From contig BPJS01000001.1 of NCBI GenBank assembly GCA_026004735.1, forward strand, positions 3,820,859 through 3,884,858: a stretch of 64,000 nucleotides of DNA. The letters are read 5' to 3'. The position numbers and the translations under genes are program-made. This DNA is from Isosphaeraceae bacterium. Lineage in GTDB: Bacteria; Planctomycetota; Planctomycetia; Isosphaerales; Isosphaeraceae. This document shows positions 55,514-64,000 of this stretch, one piece after another (positions within the stretch are counted from its first letter, which is position 1; each line of letters begins with the position of its first letter). Below the pieces are notes generated by a model. That model saw only the letters and a program-made list of their open reading frames with translations, made no database searches and was not told the DNA's origin.

Positions 55514-56875
55514 TCACGCCAGGGCGACCTGGTGGCTCCCGGAATGGGACCGTTCGGGGCCGGCCAGGCGGAACCAGATCCAGAGAGCGGCCATGGGCGG
55601 CAGGGTGGTGTGGCCGTAGATGTAGTAGAACCAAACCAGCGGATCATCGTTGACCGTCATCAGCCAGGCGTTGTAGTAGGTCAGCGACCACCAGACCTGC
55701 GCCCAGGGCGCGTCGGCGTGGTATCGGAAGTAGTCGTAGGCGATTCGCAGTCCGAGGGCCGCCAGGGTCATGACGATGACGGTTGCAAGTGCGCCGCCGT
55801 TGAGCTGTGCGGCTCCGAGAATCGAGATCGCCGGTCCGGTGAACGACTCATCGCGGCGGAACTCCGAGCCGGCGATCCAGGCATTGATCCAGGCCTCGCG
55901 CCCGTAGATCGGCTTATCGGGCCAGACCAGCCGGGGAATGAAGGTCGAGAATACGCGCAGATAGTTGGCCCCGTAGTCGTAGTCCGAAAGCTCGGGCACC
56001 GTGTGCATCATCAGCAGAAAGCCGCCGTATTCTTCGGTCTCCTTGCTGGGTTGCTCGGGGAGGGAGGCGGTTGGGTCGCTGTCGTCCTTGAGGTTCAGGT
56101 TGACCAGGATGCGCGACGGGTCGAATTCGCTGAGGTACTGGAGGAAGCCAGATGCCGACCGCTCGTACCGCGGGTTGTTCCGAAAGCCCAGCGCCAAGCT
56201 CACGACCGCCGCGCAGGCGATCGCCGTCAAGACCATGATCGGCAGCCGAGGGCGGCGCAAGCGCGGCAAATACCAGGCCGCAACGCCGGTCAGGATGCCG
56301 ATGACCGCATGCGACCTCCGTCCGTTGAACATCCAGATAAACGCGTAGGCCAAGCAGACCAGGACGCCGGCCAGCGTATACATCGGCCGGGGTGCATCCG
56401 GGCGGCGGCCAGTCACCGTGAGCATCACGCCGGCGGCCAACATCAGGATCGGAAACTGACGCAATAGATTCTCTTCCTGAGCGACGTCGTCGGAGCGGAG
56501 GACCAGTCCCGCACAGGCCAGGCCCCACAGAATCATCGGCGGCGCGAGCAAACCAACCAGCGACGCCGACCAGGCCTGAGGAGCCTTAGGCAGCCGCGCC
56601 GCAATCCGCCGGGCAATCCCCAAGTGATAGACGACGAGAAAGAGCACAATCGCCCACAACGCGCGGATGTTGGCCTGGAGGACTAGCTCGGCTCCGCGCG
56701 CCCGAATCGCATACTCCCGATACATCCACGCTTGGATGACGTAAACCTGGAAGTATCCCGCCAGAAACAGCCAGACCGGCGCGAAGGGGTCAAAATCCCG
56801 GCGGATCGCGCGCCACAGCACCAGCCCCGCAATCAGCCCACCCGTCACACAGGTTACCTGCATATCTGGCGGCAT
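55514..56875 (-). CDS. O-antigen polymerase/Wzy-like membrane protein
   Basis: 453 aa with roughly 11 hydrophobic segments (VTCVTGGLIAGLVLWRAI, FVYVIQAW-like, LWAIVLFLVVYHLGIARR, LLAPPMILWGLACAGLVLR, PRLPIMVLTAIACAAVVSLAL). It has a large central loop (about 225-340; ERSASGFLQYLSEFDPSRIL, TFIPRLVWPDKPIYGRE) such as Wzy-type polymerases use. PDKPIYG is close to the loop motif seen in O-antigen polymerases. I infer polymerisation or export of a lipid-linked oligosaccharide. Exact class remains uncertain, since this superfamily is very divergent. The ATG at 56875 has GGGGA 5 bases upstream. It lies 26 bases before the GT4 gene in the same transcript. Confidence 0.72.
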   Translation of the reverse strand: MPPDMQVTCVTGGLIAGLVLWRAIRRDFDPFAPVWLFLAGYFQVYVIQAWMYREYAIRARGAELVLQANIRALWAIVLFLVVYHLGIARRIAARLPKAPQAWSASLVGLLAPPMILWGLACAGLVLRSDDVAQEENLLRQFPILMLAAGVMLTVTGRRPDAPRPMYTLAGVLVCLAYAFIWMFNGRRSHAVIGILTGVAAWYLPRLRRPRLPIMVLTAIACAAVVSLALGFRNNPRYERSASGFLQYLSEFDPSRILVNLNLKDDSDPTASLPEQPSKETEEYGGFLLMMHTVPELSDYDYGANYLRVFSTFIPRLVWPDKPIYGREAWINAWIAGSEFRRDESFTGPAISILGAAQLNGGALATVIVMTLAALGLRIAYDYFRYHADAPWAQVWWSLTYYNAWLMTVNDDPLVWFYYIYGHTTLPPMAALWIWFRLAGPERSHSGSHQVALA

Positions 56876-56902
56876 CGGAATCCCCGCTCCTACCCATCCC
56901 GT

Positions 56903-58222
56903 TCAGCGTCCGACGAGGCTCATGATGGAAGCCACCACTTCGGAATGGTAGCGCGACCAGGTGAACGACTCGGCGCGCCGTCGTGCGGCCCGCGCCAGCT
57001 TCTGGCGCAAGGCCGGATCGTCGCCAAGCCGTCGCAGCGCGACTGCCAGCGCCTCGACGTTGGCGGCCGGCACCACCAGTCCCTCGACCCCATCGCGCGC
57101 CACTGAGCCGGCCTCGGACGTGACGATCAGCGGCAGTCCGCAGGCCAGGGCTTCATAGGTCACGACCGCCGATCCCTCAAACAGCGAGGGAAAGACGAAA
57201 ACGTCTGCATCGGCCAGCAGATCCGGCATTTGGGCGTGACCAACGCGGCCGACCAGTTCCACCCCGGGTTGCTTGAGCCAGCCGGCAAGCGGCCCTAAGC
57301 GTCGGGGCAGTTCACCCACCAGCCGCAGCCTCCAGCCTTCGCGCCGCGCGACCGACCAGGCCTCCAGCAAATAGGATATACCCTTGCGTTGGGTGATCCC
57401 GCCGGCAAAGACGAAGACACACGAGCCGGACTCTGGCTGGCGCGGTCGGGGCCGAAACCGTTCCGGATCGGCGGCATACGGCACGACCCGAATCCGTTCG
57501 GCGGCGATTCCCCGCTCACGCAACCGCCTGGCGATGTGGTCGGAGGGAACCAGCAGCCGATCGGCCAGGTGCGCTTCGCGTCGGCGTCGGTCGTGGAGCC
57601 AGTCAAGCTCGCGCTCGTCGAGCTGGCCATCCCCGAGGTAGAGCGGAAAAAACGCCGGCGACTCGACCCGCAGACGGTCGATCAACGCGCGCTCTTCGTC
57701 GATATCCCCGTGAACGACCGACAGGATCGATGGAATTCCCAGACCGCGGCAGCGATCAAGCGTCGCCACCGACCCGACGTCCGAGAACAGGAAGACGACG
57801 TCCGGTCGCGTCCGGTTCAAGTGTCCGGCTACGGCCCGGTCGAACCGGCGGGTTCGAGTGCGCGCCACGAACCGCCTGAGCCGCCCTGACCGTAGGCGGT
57901 TCTCAACGGCCAAGCAGAGATCGACCGAGGCGCGCGCGGCCACCGCAGTCGCCGGAATCCCCGGATGATTCCGCCGAGCCAACCGCCGAACCCACGCCGC
58001 CCCGCGCGGCAGGTGCCGCAGCAGCGTGTCTAGCCGGCCTTCGGAGTCGTGATAATAGGCCGTGACCAACGAATCCAGGAGGCCGGCGGCCGCCAGACCC
58101 GCAGCGGCCTCGTAGGCTGGCGGGCGGGCATCCGAGCACGCCACGCAGACGCGGGGCCGTTCGCCATCGCCTTGATTTATCGCCAAACGCGACCCGAGGG
58201 GCCGTTGGGTCGGAGCGAGCAC
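56903..58222 (-). CDS. GT4 family glycosyltransferase
   Basis: 439 aa, starting at GTG (58222) with AGGGA 7 bases upstream. The first ~25 residues are loosely conserved, and the fold starts near RVCVACSDARPPAYEAAAGL. GT4 motifs are VVHGDIDEERALIDRL, SCVFVFAGGITQRKGISYLL, VELVGRVGHAQMPDLLADAD and PSLFEGSAVVTYEALACGLP, with the donor Glu in TYEALACG. It adds one sugar during glycan assembly in the cytoplasm. It is separated from gmd by about 110 bases and from the polymerase gene by 27, all on the minus strand, within the polysaccharide locus. Confidence 0.88.
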   Translation of the reverse strand: MLAPTQRPLGSRLAINQGDGERPRVCVACSDARPPAYEAAAGLAAAGLLDSLVTAYYHDSEGRLDTLLRHLPRGAAWVRRLARRNHPGIPATAVAARASVDLCLAVENRLRSGRLRRFVARTRTRRFDRAVAGHLNRTRPDVVFLFSDVGSVATLDRCRGLGIPSILSVVHGDIDEERALIDRLRVESPAFFPLYLGDGQLDERELDWLHDRRRREAHLADRLLVPSDHIARRLRERGIAAERIRVVPYAADPERFRPRPRQPESGSCVFVFAGGITQRKGISYLLEAWSVARREGWRLRLVGELPRRLGPLAGWLKQPGVELVGRVGHAQMPDLLADADVFVFPSLFEGSAVVTYEALACGLPLIVTSEAGSVARDGVEGLVVPAANVEALAVALRRLGDDPALRQKLARAARRRAESFTWSRYHSEVVASIMSLVGR

Positions 58223-58331
58223 GCGATCGTCCCTGATGCGTAGACCTTGGTGCGATCCATCGCTTCAGAAGCTAGCCGGTCTGGCCGGGGGCTGTCAATC
58301 GCGACCGCTTCTGGGGCGTCCCAGCCGCAAC

Positions 58332-59345
58332 TCAGGCCGGCTGGTAATCCAGTGAATGCCGCTCGCGGCGGGCCAGTTCCAGGTCGTGTTCGACCATCAT
58401 CCGGACCAGGCCGGGGAAGTCGACCTCGGGGCGCCAGCCCAGCTTCTCACGGGCTTTGGTCGGATCGCCCAGCAAGACGTCCACTTCCGAGGGGCGGGTA
58501 TATCGGGCGTCGAACTCGACGAAGTTGCGCCAGTCGAGGTCGAGTTGGCCGAAGGCAAGCTCGAGAAACTCACGGACCGAGTGGGTCTCCCCCATGGCCA
58601 CGACGTAGTCATCGGGCTGATCCTGTTGGAGCATCAGCCACATGGCCTTGACGTAGTCGCCGGCGAAGCCCCAATCGCGGCAGGCGTCGAGGTTGCCGAG
58701 GACGAGCTTACGCTGAAGGCCGAGCTTGATCCGGCTTGCGCCGAGGGTGATCTTGCGGGTCACGAACGATTCGCCCCGGCGGGGGCTTTCGTGGTTGAAC
58801 AGGACGCCGGAGCAGGCGTAAAGGCCGTAGGCCTCGCGGTAGTTGATCGTCTGCCAATGGGCGTAGAGCTTGGCGCAGGCGTACGGGCTGCGGGGGTGAA
58901 ACGGAGTCTCGAGCGACTGCGGAGGGGGCGCGGCGCCAAACATCTCGGAACTGGAGGCCTGGTAGAACCGCACCGGCTTGGTCCGCGCCAGCATCCGAAC
59001 CGCTTCGAGCAGCCGCAGCGTCCCTAAGCCGACCACGTCGGCCGTGTACAGCGGCTGATCGAACGACACTCGGACATGGCTCTGCGCTCCGAGGTTGTAA
59101 ACCTCGTCGGGACGAATCTGGTCGATGAGGGTGGCCAGGCTCGACGCATCCGACAGGTCCGAATAGTGCAAATGAAATCGCTCGCGGAATTCGGGATTGG
59201 CCGTGATGTGGTCGATGCGGGACCGGTTCAGCGTGCTCGATCGCCGCACCATGCCATGCACGACGTACTCAGGCTTGCTCAAAAGAAACTCGGCCAGATA
59301 CGAGCCGTCCTGTCCGGTGACGCCAGTGATCAGGGCATGCTTCAT
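58332..59345 (-). CDS. gmd: GDP-mannose 4,6-dehydratase
   Basis: 337 aa, the standard Gmd length. It converts GDP-D-mannose to GDP-4-keto-6-deoxy-D-mannose, precursor of GDP-fucose, GDP-rhamnose or GDP-perosamine. The SDR-type nucleotide motif [14 protein letters not shown] is at residues 8-21, [16 protein letters not shown] follows, and the catalytic set Ser/Thr-Glu plus YxxxK is visible in QASSSEMFG and [26 protein letters not shown] residues (YTRPSEVD) near the end are also conserved. No fcl (GDP-fucose synthase) or reductase is adjacent, so the second step lies elsewhere. It is the sugar-supply gene of the locus. Confidence 0.97.
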   Translation of the reverse strand: MKHALITGVTGQDGSYLAEFLLSKPEYVVHGMVRRSSTLNRSRIDHITANPEFRERFHLHYSDLSDASSLATLIDQIRPDEVYNLGAQSHVRVSFDQPLYTADVVGLGTLRLLEAVRMLARTKPVRFYQASSSEMFGAAPPPQSLETPFHPRSPYACAKLYAHWQTINYREAYGLYACSGVLFNHESPRRGESFVTRKITLGASRIKLGLQRKLVLGNLDACRDWGFAGDYVKAMWLMLQQDQPDDYVVAMGETHSVREFLELAFGQLDLDWRNFVEFDARYTRPSEVDVLLGDPTKAREKLGWRPEVDFPGLVRMMVEHDLELARRERHSLDYQPA

Positions 59346-59375
59346 CGCGGTGCACGCTCCGTGCGAGGATCGGTT

Positions 59376-60053
59376 TCAGGGCACATGATAGGCGACACCC
59401 CCCGGCGGTAACAGCGGCTCGAGCGCGGTCAGCAGCTCGCCGACAAACGAAATCAATGTCTCACCATCCGGGTCGAATTCGCCAGGGAAAAACAACTCGA
59501 CCGTCAAGCCCGAGCCCCGAGTCGTCCGACCGTGGCTGCTCCGGCTGGCAATCGGCAAGGTGCGTGCAAATCGCTCCAGCGGTCCTTCGCCGAAAATGTA
59601 GTACCAGAAACCAATACCCTGGGTCACATCCGACTGGCAATACATCAGCCGGGTGATCCAGAGCTCGCCGCCGGGCGCCTGGGCCTTCAGCACTCGCGTC
59701 TGCGACTCCACCTTGGTCCAGCCCCCCGAGGGCAGGCAGACCTCCGGCGAATGCCGCAGATTGAGCCCGTGGCGCGAATAATTCATCCAGACCTTGATCG
59801 CTCGGCCCGGCCGGCGGGTGTCCTCGTAAACGCGATTCAAATAGTCGTCGGCCTGAGCGCGTTCGACGATTTCGGGATCCATTGGCTCGTCGCGTCCGAC
59901 CCAACTACCCAACCGCTTCGGCAGGCTCGCCAGCGGGGCCTTCAGTTCGGGGCGAGGCGTCCGATAACCGGCTTCGAGCGCGGACTGGATCCCCAGGCCA
60001 AGCACGAGAATTCCGACCACTAGGCCCACCCGGACTCGAATTTCGCGGTTCAT
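59376..60053 (-). CDS. EpsI family exosortase-associated protein
   Basis: 225 aa from the ATG at 60053, which overlaps the exosortase stop by 4 bp. An N-terminal membrane anchor (VGLVVGILVLGLGIQSAL) precedes the EpsI (DUF3485) domain: LASLPKRLGSWVGRDEPMD, VWMNYSRHGLNLRHSPEVCL, then PSGGW with the conserved Cys, ELWITRLMYCQSDVTQGIGF. EpsI proteins are found next to exosortases in polysaccharide loci and may assist sorting or export. A role is inferred from conserved gene neighbourhood. The protein follows the exosortase and precedes gmd (30 bases) on the same strand. Confidence 0.92.
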   Translation of the reverse strand: MNREIRVRVGLVVGILVLGLGIQSALEAGYRTPRPELKAPLASLPKRLGSWVGRDEPMDPEIVERAQADDYLNRVYEDTRRPGRAIKVWMNYSRHGLNLRHSPEVCLPSGGWTKVESQTRVLKAQAPGGELWITRLMYCQSDVTQGIGFWYYIFGEGPLERFARTLPIASRSSHGRTTRGSGLTVELFFPGEFDPDGETLISFVGELLTALEPLLPPGGVAYHVP

Positions 60054-61054
60054 CGCACGGTCTCCCACCGAGGCCGACTGTTGGGCCGCGCCACCGCGTC
60101 CCGGGACTCGATCAGGCTGTTGAGAACCGCACACTCGAACGCCAGAGCGGCCAGGCCGACCCCCATCATCACCAGGCCCTCAAACGTGTGGAGCGGCCCT
60201 TTGACGGCGGCCGGATCGACCGTATGGGCTAGCCAGGCCGTCGCTGCCACCCGGAGCACATTGGCCGAAATCGCAATCGGCACGCTCGACACGATCAGAA
60301 TCATTCGATACCAGGCCGGCTTCGCTCCAAGATATGCCACGGCCGTCGTGAGCGCCAGAAAGCCGGTCAATTGCCTCATCCCGCTGCAGGCCTCGGCCAC
60401 GAACAGGTGGACATCGCCCGGCAGGGTCATCATGTTGCCCTGAGTGAGGACCGGAATCCCGATCGCGTTAAGCAGAGTGGCCCCCATGCGCGAGACAAGC
60501 CGTTGCAACGGGGAAGCAATCGCCGAGTACAGCGCGATCGGCAGCGGGACCATGAAGATCAGAAAAAAGAGGGCAAACCCGTATCGCCGCAGGGCGGCCG
60601 TGCCCGCCAGGGTAGCGACGATTCCGGCCAACCCCATCAAAAACGAAAGATCGGCCAATACGCCGATCGGCACGATCAGCGTCAGCGCCCGGCCCAACAG
60701 ACAGGCCGCCAGCAGACACGTTCCGAGTCCGATGCCGCCCGTTCGCGGCACGGGGCCGCGCCGCGCTGCTTCGTTGGCGAAGTAGAGCGAAAGTAGCGGA
60801 ACCAGAAAGCCGTGGCTGTAGTTTTCGTCGGTCGACCATGTGTAAACCAGATGATTCAGGCTGGGCCAGAAGAGCACCGCCAGCAGTCCCAGGGCCGCCG
60901 CACCGCCCAGCAGCGAGAGCCGGTCGCCGGTGCTCCAGAGCGCGCCGAGTTGTTCGATCAGCGGATAGGCGGCACGTCTCGGCTCGGTCACCCCCGAGCG
61001 AGCCGTTGGCGTTGCCACCTTTGGTACTTCCGCTGCGGTCATCCCTGAACTCAT
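60050..61054 (-). CDS. Exosortase
   Basis: 334 aa from the ATG at 61054, with AAGG 9 bases upstream. Longer frames to 61501 overlap the FHA gene. The membrane-embedded cysteine peptidase core is intact: Cys223 in VAEACSGMRQL, Arg268 in AISANVLRVAATA and His289 in GPLHTFEGLVMM. About eight membrane helices (LSLLGGAAALGLLAVLFW, TCLLAACLLGRALTL, FALFFLIFMVPLPIALY) surround it. Exosortases cleave C-terminal sorting signals (PEP-CTERM and others) and link proteins to the surface glycan. No protein in the window ends in an obvious sorting signal. EpsI overlaps its 3' end, and an FHA/TPR protein lies 45 bases upstream. Confidence 0.93.
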   Translation of the reverse strand: MSSGMTAAEVPKVATPTARSGVTEPRRAAYPLIEQLGALWSTGDRLSLLGGAAALGLLAVLFWPSLNHLVYTWSTDENYSHGFLVPLLSLYFANEAARRGPVPRTGGIGLGTCLLAACLLGRALTLIVPIGVLADLSFLMGLAGIVATLAGTAALRRYGFALFFLIFMVPLPIALYSAIASPLQRLVSRMGATLLNAIGIPVLTQGNMMTLPGDVHLFVAEACSGMRQLTGFLALTTAVAYLGAKPAWYRMILIVSSVPIAISANVLRVAATAWLAHTVDPAAVKGPLHTFEGLVMMGVGLAALAFECAVLNSLIESRDAVARPNSRPRWETVR

Positions 61055-61098
61055 GATCGCCATCCTTGCGCCGTCGAGTGGACAAGAATGAGGCCGGG

Positions 61099-63507
61099 CT
61101 AGCGGCTGGAGGAAATGCGGATCGGCCCATCGCCCTCGAGCGTTTCGTGCAACTGCCGGGCCTGCTCGCGAGGCCGATCCGGCAGGGCCGCGGCCAGCTG
61201 GCGCGAGGTGCGCCGGGCCTGCCGCGCCGCGTCGGCTTCTCCGAGCCGGGCCAGGATGTCGCCCAGGTTGAACCAGACGACGCTGGCCAGCAACGGCCCC
61301 GGCTTCAGCTCGAGGCTTTCGCGATAGGCTGAAGCGGCGTCGGACCATTTCCCGGCTGCCGCCAAGGCCTCGGCCCGTGCGGCTCGATGCCAGGCCAGGT
61401 CCCCCGAGTCGGGATAGGCCGGCAACGACGCGATCCGCTCGAGGATCGACCGCGCCTCCGATCGCGCATGCGACCGGCTCCACCGATACAACGCCAGCCA
61501 CGGCCCAGCATGGTCTGGCATCACCTCCTCCCAGTCGAGCTTGCCCCTCGTGATCTGGGAGCCGACGGCTCGAAGCAGTCGGTTCACGACATCTTCCTGG
61601 GGCAGTTCCAGGCGTAACCCGTTGGCCTCCCGGTCCAGCGCCGGATATTCGGCAATTTCTGGCTCAAGCCGCGCGCTCAGGGCCAGGGCGTCCCGGAGCC
61701 GATCGATCGCGGCCGACCGCTGCCCGGCCGCCAGGCCGCGGACCGCCGCCAAGCCCAGCGAGGCCACATCCTGGCTGGCGACGCTCGTCGGCGCCCCCTG
61801 CGGACGTTTGCCGCCCGAAGCCTGACGCGCGAACCGAACGCCGGGATGAGTCGGCGAGGCCGCCGCGGCCAGGTCGAGCATCGTCCGCTGATCTTCGCGA
61901 TCGAGGGCGTCTTGGGCGGTCGCGGCCACGCTGGCCGCGTGCAGGACCAACGCGTCGGCCGTAGTCGCCCACCAGGCCAGATTCGGAGGTTGGGCAAACC
62001 GGGCAATCGCCCCGGTGACGTCGCCGGAAGTCCAGTAATTGGCCACCGGACCGGCGACCCGCGCATCGTCCGCCCAGGACCAGCTCAGCCCGATCGCGCC
62101 TCCCCCCACAACGAGAGCGGCCGCCAGCAGGGCTGGAACGGCAATCCAGACCGGCGGCCGCCACAGCTCAGGTCCGCGAATCGCCGTGGCCGACGGAACG
62201 AATGCCTCGCGGCGCGACCGGCTGTCGCCACGCTCCGCCGTCGTTCCAATCGCCGGCCGCCAGATCGAACGAATCGAAGGCCAATGCTCGCTCTCCGGCT
62301 CGCACCGCCCTGGCTCGGAATCCACCGGGCCAGGCCCTTCGGGTCTGGGCATCCCGCCCGTTGCATGCTCATCGGGGCGGCTGAATTGCCAGGCCCGCGA
62401 CGCATCCGGCTTCCCCGTCGTCGACGGCTGGCTGGCCGACGCTCCCGTCCGGCCAGCCTCCAGGTCTGCGTCCGCGGCGATCCGGTCGGATCGAGCCAGC
62501 CGGTCGAAATCCTCGGGAAGGTCGAAGTCGATTGCGACTGAGGACTCACCCGCCTCGACAGAGGGTGCCGCGGCGGGGCACTCCGGCTTGTTCGCATGCT
62601 CGGCCCCCAGCGGCGGCATCTGGAGGGCGTCCGGTTCCGCGGCGGGTGGCTCGTGTTTTGTTTCGTGGACCGAGGGCTGCGGAGGGGTTTGGGGCAGGTC
62701 GTTTGGGCGAGGCTCGTCGTCGATCTTCGGATCGGGGACCGCCGGCGCTCGTTTGCGAGGCGGCACGGTCCGCATCTCGGGCATCGGGACGACCGTCGGC
62801 GCTGAGGTCCATCGGGAGTAGTCGCAGACCGGTGGTCTGACCGCCTGAGGAGGCGCTGGGACCCAAGCTGGTTCCTGGGTCCAAGGCGAGCGGTCCTCGG
62901 CCCGACGGCGCAAATCGCGTCGCGATTCCAACCAGGACCGCGTCCGATCGTCCCCGGATTGCCAGGCTGGTTCGAGCGCGACCGAGCGGCCAGGCTTCGA
63001 AACCACTTTTGTCTCCGGCCGCGATGGCCGGGAGGGCCGAGGCTCAGGCTGGGGAATGGGCGGCTCAGGTCGAGTGAGTGACGCTTTCGCCTCGCCGCGC
63101 AAGCTCATCTGCGGAAGCTCCGCGGCACGCGGTGTGGCCGGCCATGCGGTTCCGAGGGTGATAGGCCGCGAGAACGAGCCGGGTTGGACGGCTGCGTCGT
63201 CGGGGTTCATAAGCACGAGTTTGAGGCGATGGCCGCCTAGCTCCAGTACGCTGCCCGGCTGTAGCCGCACGGTTTCCAGGAGCGGCTCGCCGTCGAGGCG
63301 AACCGAGCGTGGACCACCCAGCGGCTTGACGCTCCAGTATTCGCCGCGACGCTTGAGAACCAGATGGACAGCCGCGACGTCGCTCGCGTCGATCTGGACC
63401 TCGCAGAGCGGACCGCGCCCGACCCGCACTTCGTCACCCGCAAGCGCCACGGCACGTACGGCGCGGTCGCCCGAGCGATGGATGTGGAGAAACGTCGCGA
63501 CGGCCAT
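61099..63507 (-). CDS. FHA-domain and TPR membrane protein
   Basis: 802 aa. The N-terminal ~100 residues form an FHA domain (LAGDEVRVGRGPLCEVQID, AVHLVLKRRGEYWSVKPLGG), a phosphothreonine-binding fold. A long Pro/Arg/Glu-rich region (about 110-460) follows, then one membrane helix near 470 (VPALLAAALVVGGGAIGLSW). TPR-like helices lie in the external C-terminus (DQRTMLDLAAAASPTHPGVRFARQA, ARAEALAAAGKWSDAASAYRES, GDILARLGEADAARQARR). The topology suggests a link between Ser/Thr-kinase signals in the cytoplasm and the exosortase/EpsI machinery outside. It lies immediately upstream of the exosortase gene and 13 bases downstream of a polymerase/ligase gene. Function is inferred from domains only. 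Confidence 0.85.
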   Translation of the reverse strand: MAVATFLHIHRSGDRAVRAVALAGDEVRVGRGPLCEVQIDASDVAAVHLVLKRRGEYWSVKPLGGPRSVRLDGEPLLETVRLQPGSVLELGGHRLKLVLMNPDDAAVQPGSFSRPITLGTAWPATPRAAELPQMSLRGEAKASLTRPEPPIPQPEPRPSRPSRPETKVVSKPGRSVALEPAWQSGDDRTRSWLESRRDLRRRAEDRSPWTQEPAWVPAPPQAVRPPVCDYSRWTSAPTVVPMPEMRTVPPRKRAPAVPDPKIDDEPRPNDLPQTPPQPSVHETKHEPPAAEPDALQMPPLGAEHANKPECPAAAPSVEAGESSVAIDFDLPEDFDRLARSDRIAADADLEAGRTGASASQPSTTGKPDASRAWQFSRPDEHATGGMPRPEGPGPVDSEPGRCEPESEHWPSIRSIWRPAIGTTAERGDSRSRREAFVPSATAIRGPELWRPPVWIAVPALLAAALVVGGGAIGLSWSWADDARVAGPVANYWTSGDVTGAIARFAQPPNLAWWATTADALVLHAASVAATAQDALDREDQRTMLDLAAAASPTHPGVRFARQASGGKRPQGAPTSVASQDVASLGLAAVRGLAAGQRSAAIDRLRDALALSARLEPEIAEYPALDREANGLRLELPQEDVVNRLLRAVGSQITRGKLDWEEVMPDHAGPWLALYRWSRSHARSEARSILERIASLPAYPDSGDLAWHRAARAEALAAAGKWSDAASAYRESLELKPGPLLASVVWFNLGDILARLGEADAARQARRTSRQLAAALPDRPREQARQLHETLEGDGPIRISSSR

Positions 63508-63520
63508 TCCAGCTCGATCC

Positions 63521-64000
63521 TCAATCCGTGCGTGCTCTGAGTCCCGGGTTCAGTTCCCGAAGCGCTCCAGATAAGACGTCGTAGCCGACCGATTCGACGA
63601 ACAAATCCGTACCGCCGGCGAGCCAGCGATGGGCCGTCCCGAACACCGCGGCCGCGGCCAGCGAGATCGCCAGCCCCTGAACCGTCCAGTGCAACGCCGA
63701 GAACCCGGCGAAGGCCACCAGCGCGCCGATCAATCCCGCGGCCAAGGCCCGGTCAGCCTGACCCACCCGCCGCCACGCCCCGGCCAGCGCCATGCCCACC
63801 CAGACGACCCCAGCCAGCAGAATAGCCAGACCGGCTAGACCCGTTTCCGCCCACCACTGGAGCAAGGCGCTCGACGCGGTCTCGCTCGCAGCGTCGAACA
63901 ACTTGATCTGAGGAATCAGCGCGCCAAACGCCCCAAGCCCGACCCCCAGCCAGCGATATTCCCAGCCCGTCTTCCAGGCGCCCTTCCACAATTCGGCGAG
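63521..64000 (-). CDS. O-antigen ligase-family (Wzy_C) membrane protein, C-terminal part
   Basis: Truncated by the right window edge, with the frame open to the last base. The visible 160 residues begin LAELWKGAWKTGWEYRWLGV and contain GLGAFGALIPQIKLFD, then QWWAETGLAGLAILLAGVVW and helices AGLIGALVAFAGFSALHW and GLAISLAAAAVFGTAHRWL. The pattern (R/E-x-LW, then GVGLGxF, then H/A...xxWWAETGLxG) is the Wzy_C domain shared by O-antigen ligases and polymerases that join or attach lipid-linked glycans at the outer face of the inner membrane. It is the first gene of the visible end of the polysaccharide locus and lies just 13 bases from the FHA/TPR gene. Confidence 0.82.
   Translation of the reverse strand, partial: LAELWKGAWKTGWEYRWLGVGLGAFGALIPQIKLFDAASETASSALLQWWAETGLAGLAILLAGVVWVGMALAGAWRRVGQADRALAAGLIGALVAFAGFSALHWTVQGLAISLAAAAVFGTAHRWLAGGTDLFVESVGYDVLSGALRELNPGLRARTD

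Noticed and set aside
61055..61501. N-terminal extension of the exosortase frame
   Set aside because: It would overlap the FHA/TPR gene deeply and is Arg/Gly/Pro-rich. The ATG at 61054 has a Shine-Dalgarno.

Overview
The window is GC-rich, gene-dense bacterial chromosome, and its gene content points to a planctomycete (phylum Planctomycetota; Isosphaeraceae- or Gemmataceae-like is my inference). The indicators are a PVC-type membrane-bound dehydrogenase with a C-terminal CxxCH haem, a CRTAC1 (FG-GAP plus ASPIC/UnbV) lipoprotein beside a multihaem cytochrome, a Ser/Thr kinase with a large C-terminal sensor part, a sigma-like factor with the planctomycete region-2 signature, an exosortase/EpsI polysaccharide locus, and frequent TTG and GTG starts. 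About 46 protein genes and one tRNA can be supported. I see no mobile element, CRISPR array, rRNA or prophage.

Layout. 1-5.6 kb: minus-strand genes for a truncated secreted protein, an inositol monophosphatase-family enzyme, a HEAT-repeat membrane protein and a large polytopic membrane protein. 5.6-8.0 kb: a ROK-family sugar kinase and an 80-aa protein, with long non-coding stretches. 8.0-12.6 kb: a minus-strand operon (alpha/beta hydrolase, HTTM/DoxX-like membrane protein, malQ, metzincin-like protease). 12.6-19.5 kb: plus strand, tRNA-Glu(CTC) with a near-consensus promoter, nadA, glgB and a Ser/Thr kinase. 19.5-31.1 kb: minus strand, outer-membrane porin, dtd-asnB, a 47-aa gene overlapping a nitrilase-family gene, a PEGA lipoprotein, a conserved hypothetical, a beta-propeller protein, an S41 protease and a sigma-like factor. 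31.2-36.2 kb: CRTAC1 lipoprotein and a 1047-aa membrane pentahaem cytochrome with overlapping genes. 36.4-37.5 kb: two small exported proteins. 37.6-46.1 kb: ABC-2 permease, PVC dehydrogenase, LamG/DUF1080-like protein, LysM protein (opposite strand) and a tail-specific protease. 46.2-52.0 kb: ychF and a moxR-DUF58-transglutaminase operon. 52.2-64 kb: a polysaccharide locus (three glycosyltransferase genes, two polymerase/ligase-type membrane proteins, gmd, EpsI, exosortase and an FHA/TPR protein).

How they work together. glgB and malQ serve glycogen and maltodextrin metabolism, and the ROK kinase may feed glucose into it. The 52-64 kb locus would supply GDP-mannose-derived sugars (gmd), assemble glycans (GT4/GT2), polymerise or ligate them, and couple this to exosortase processing. 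The cytochrome/CRTAC1 pair looks like an envelope electron-transfer module. It is the least conventional item in the window, together with the GT4-GT2 fusion and the overlooked 47-aa gene.
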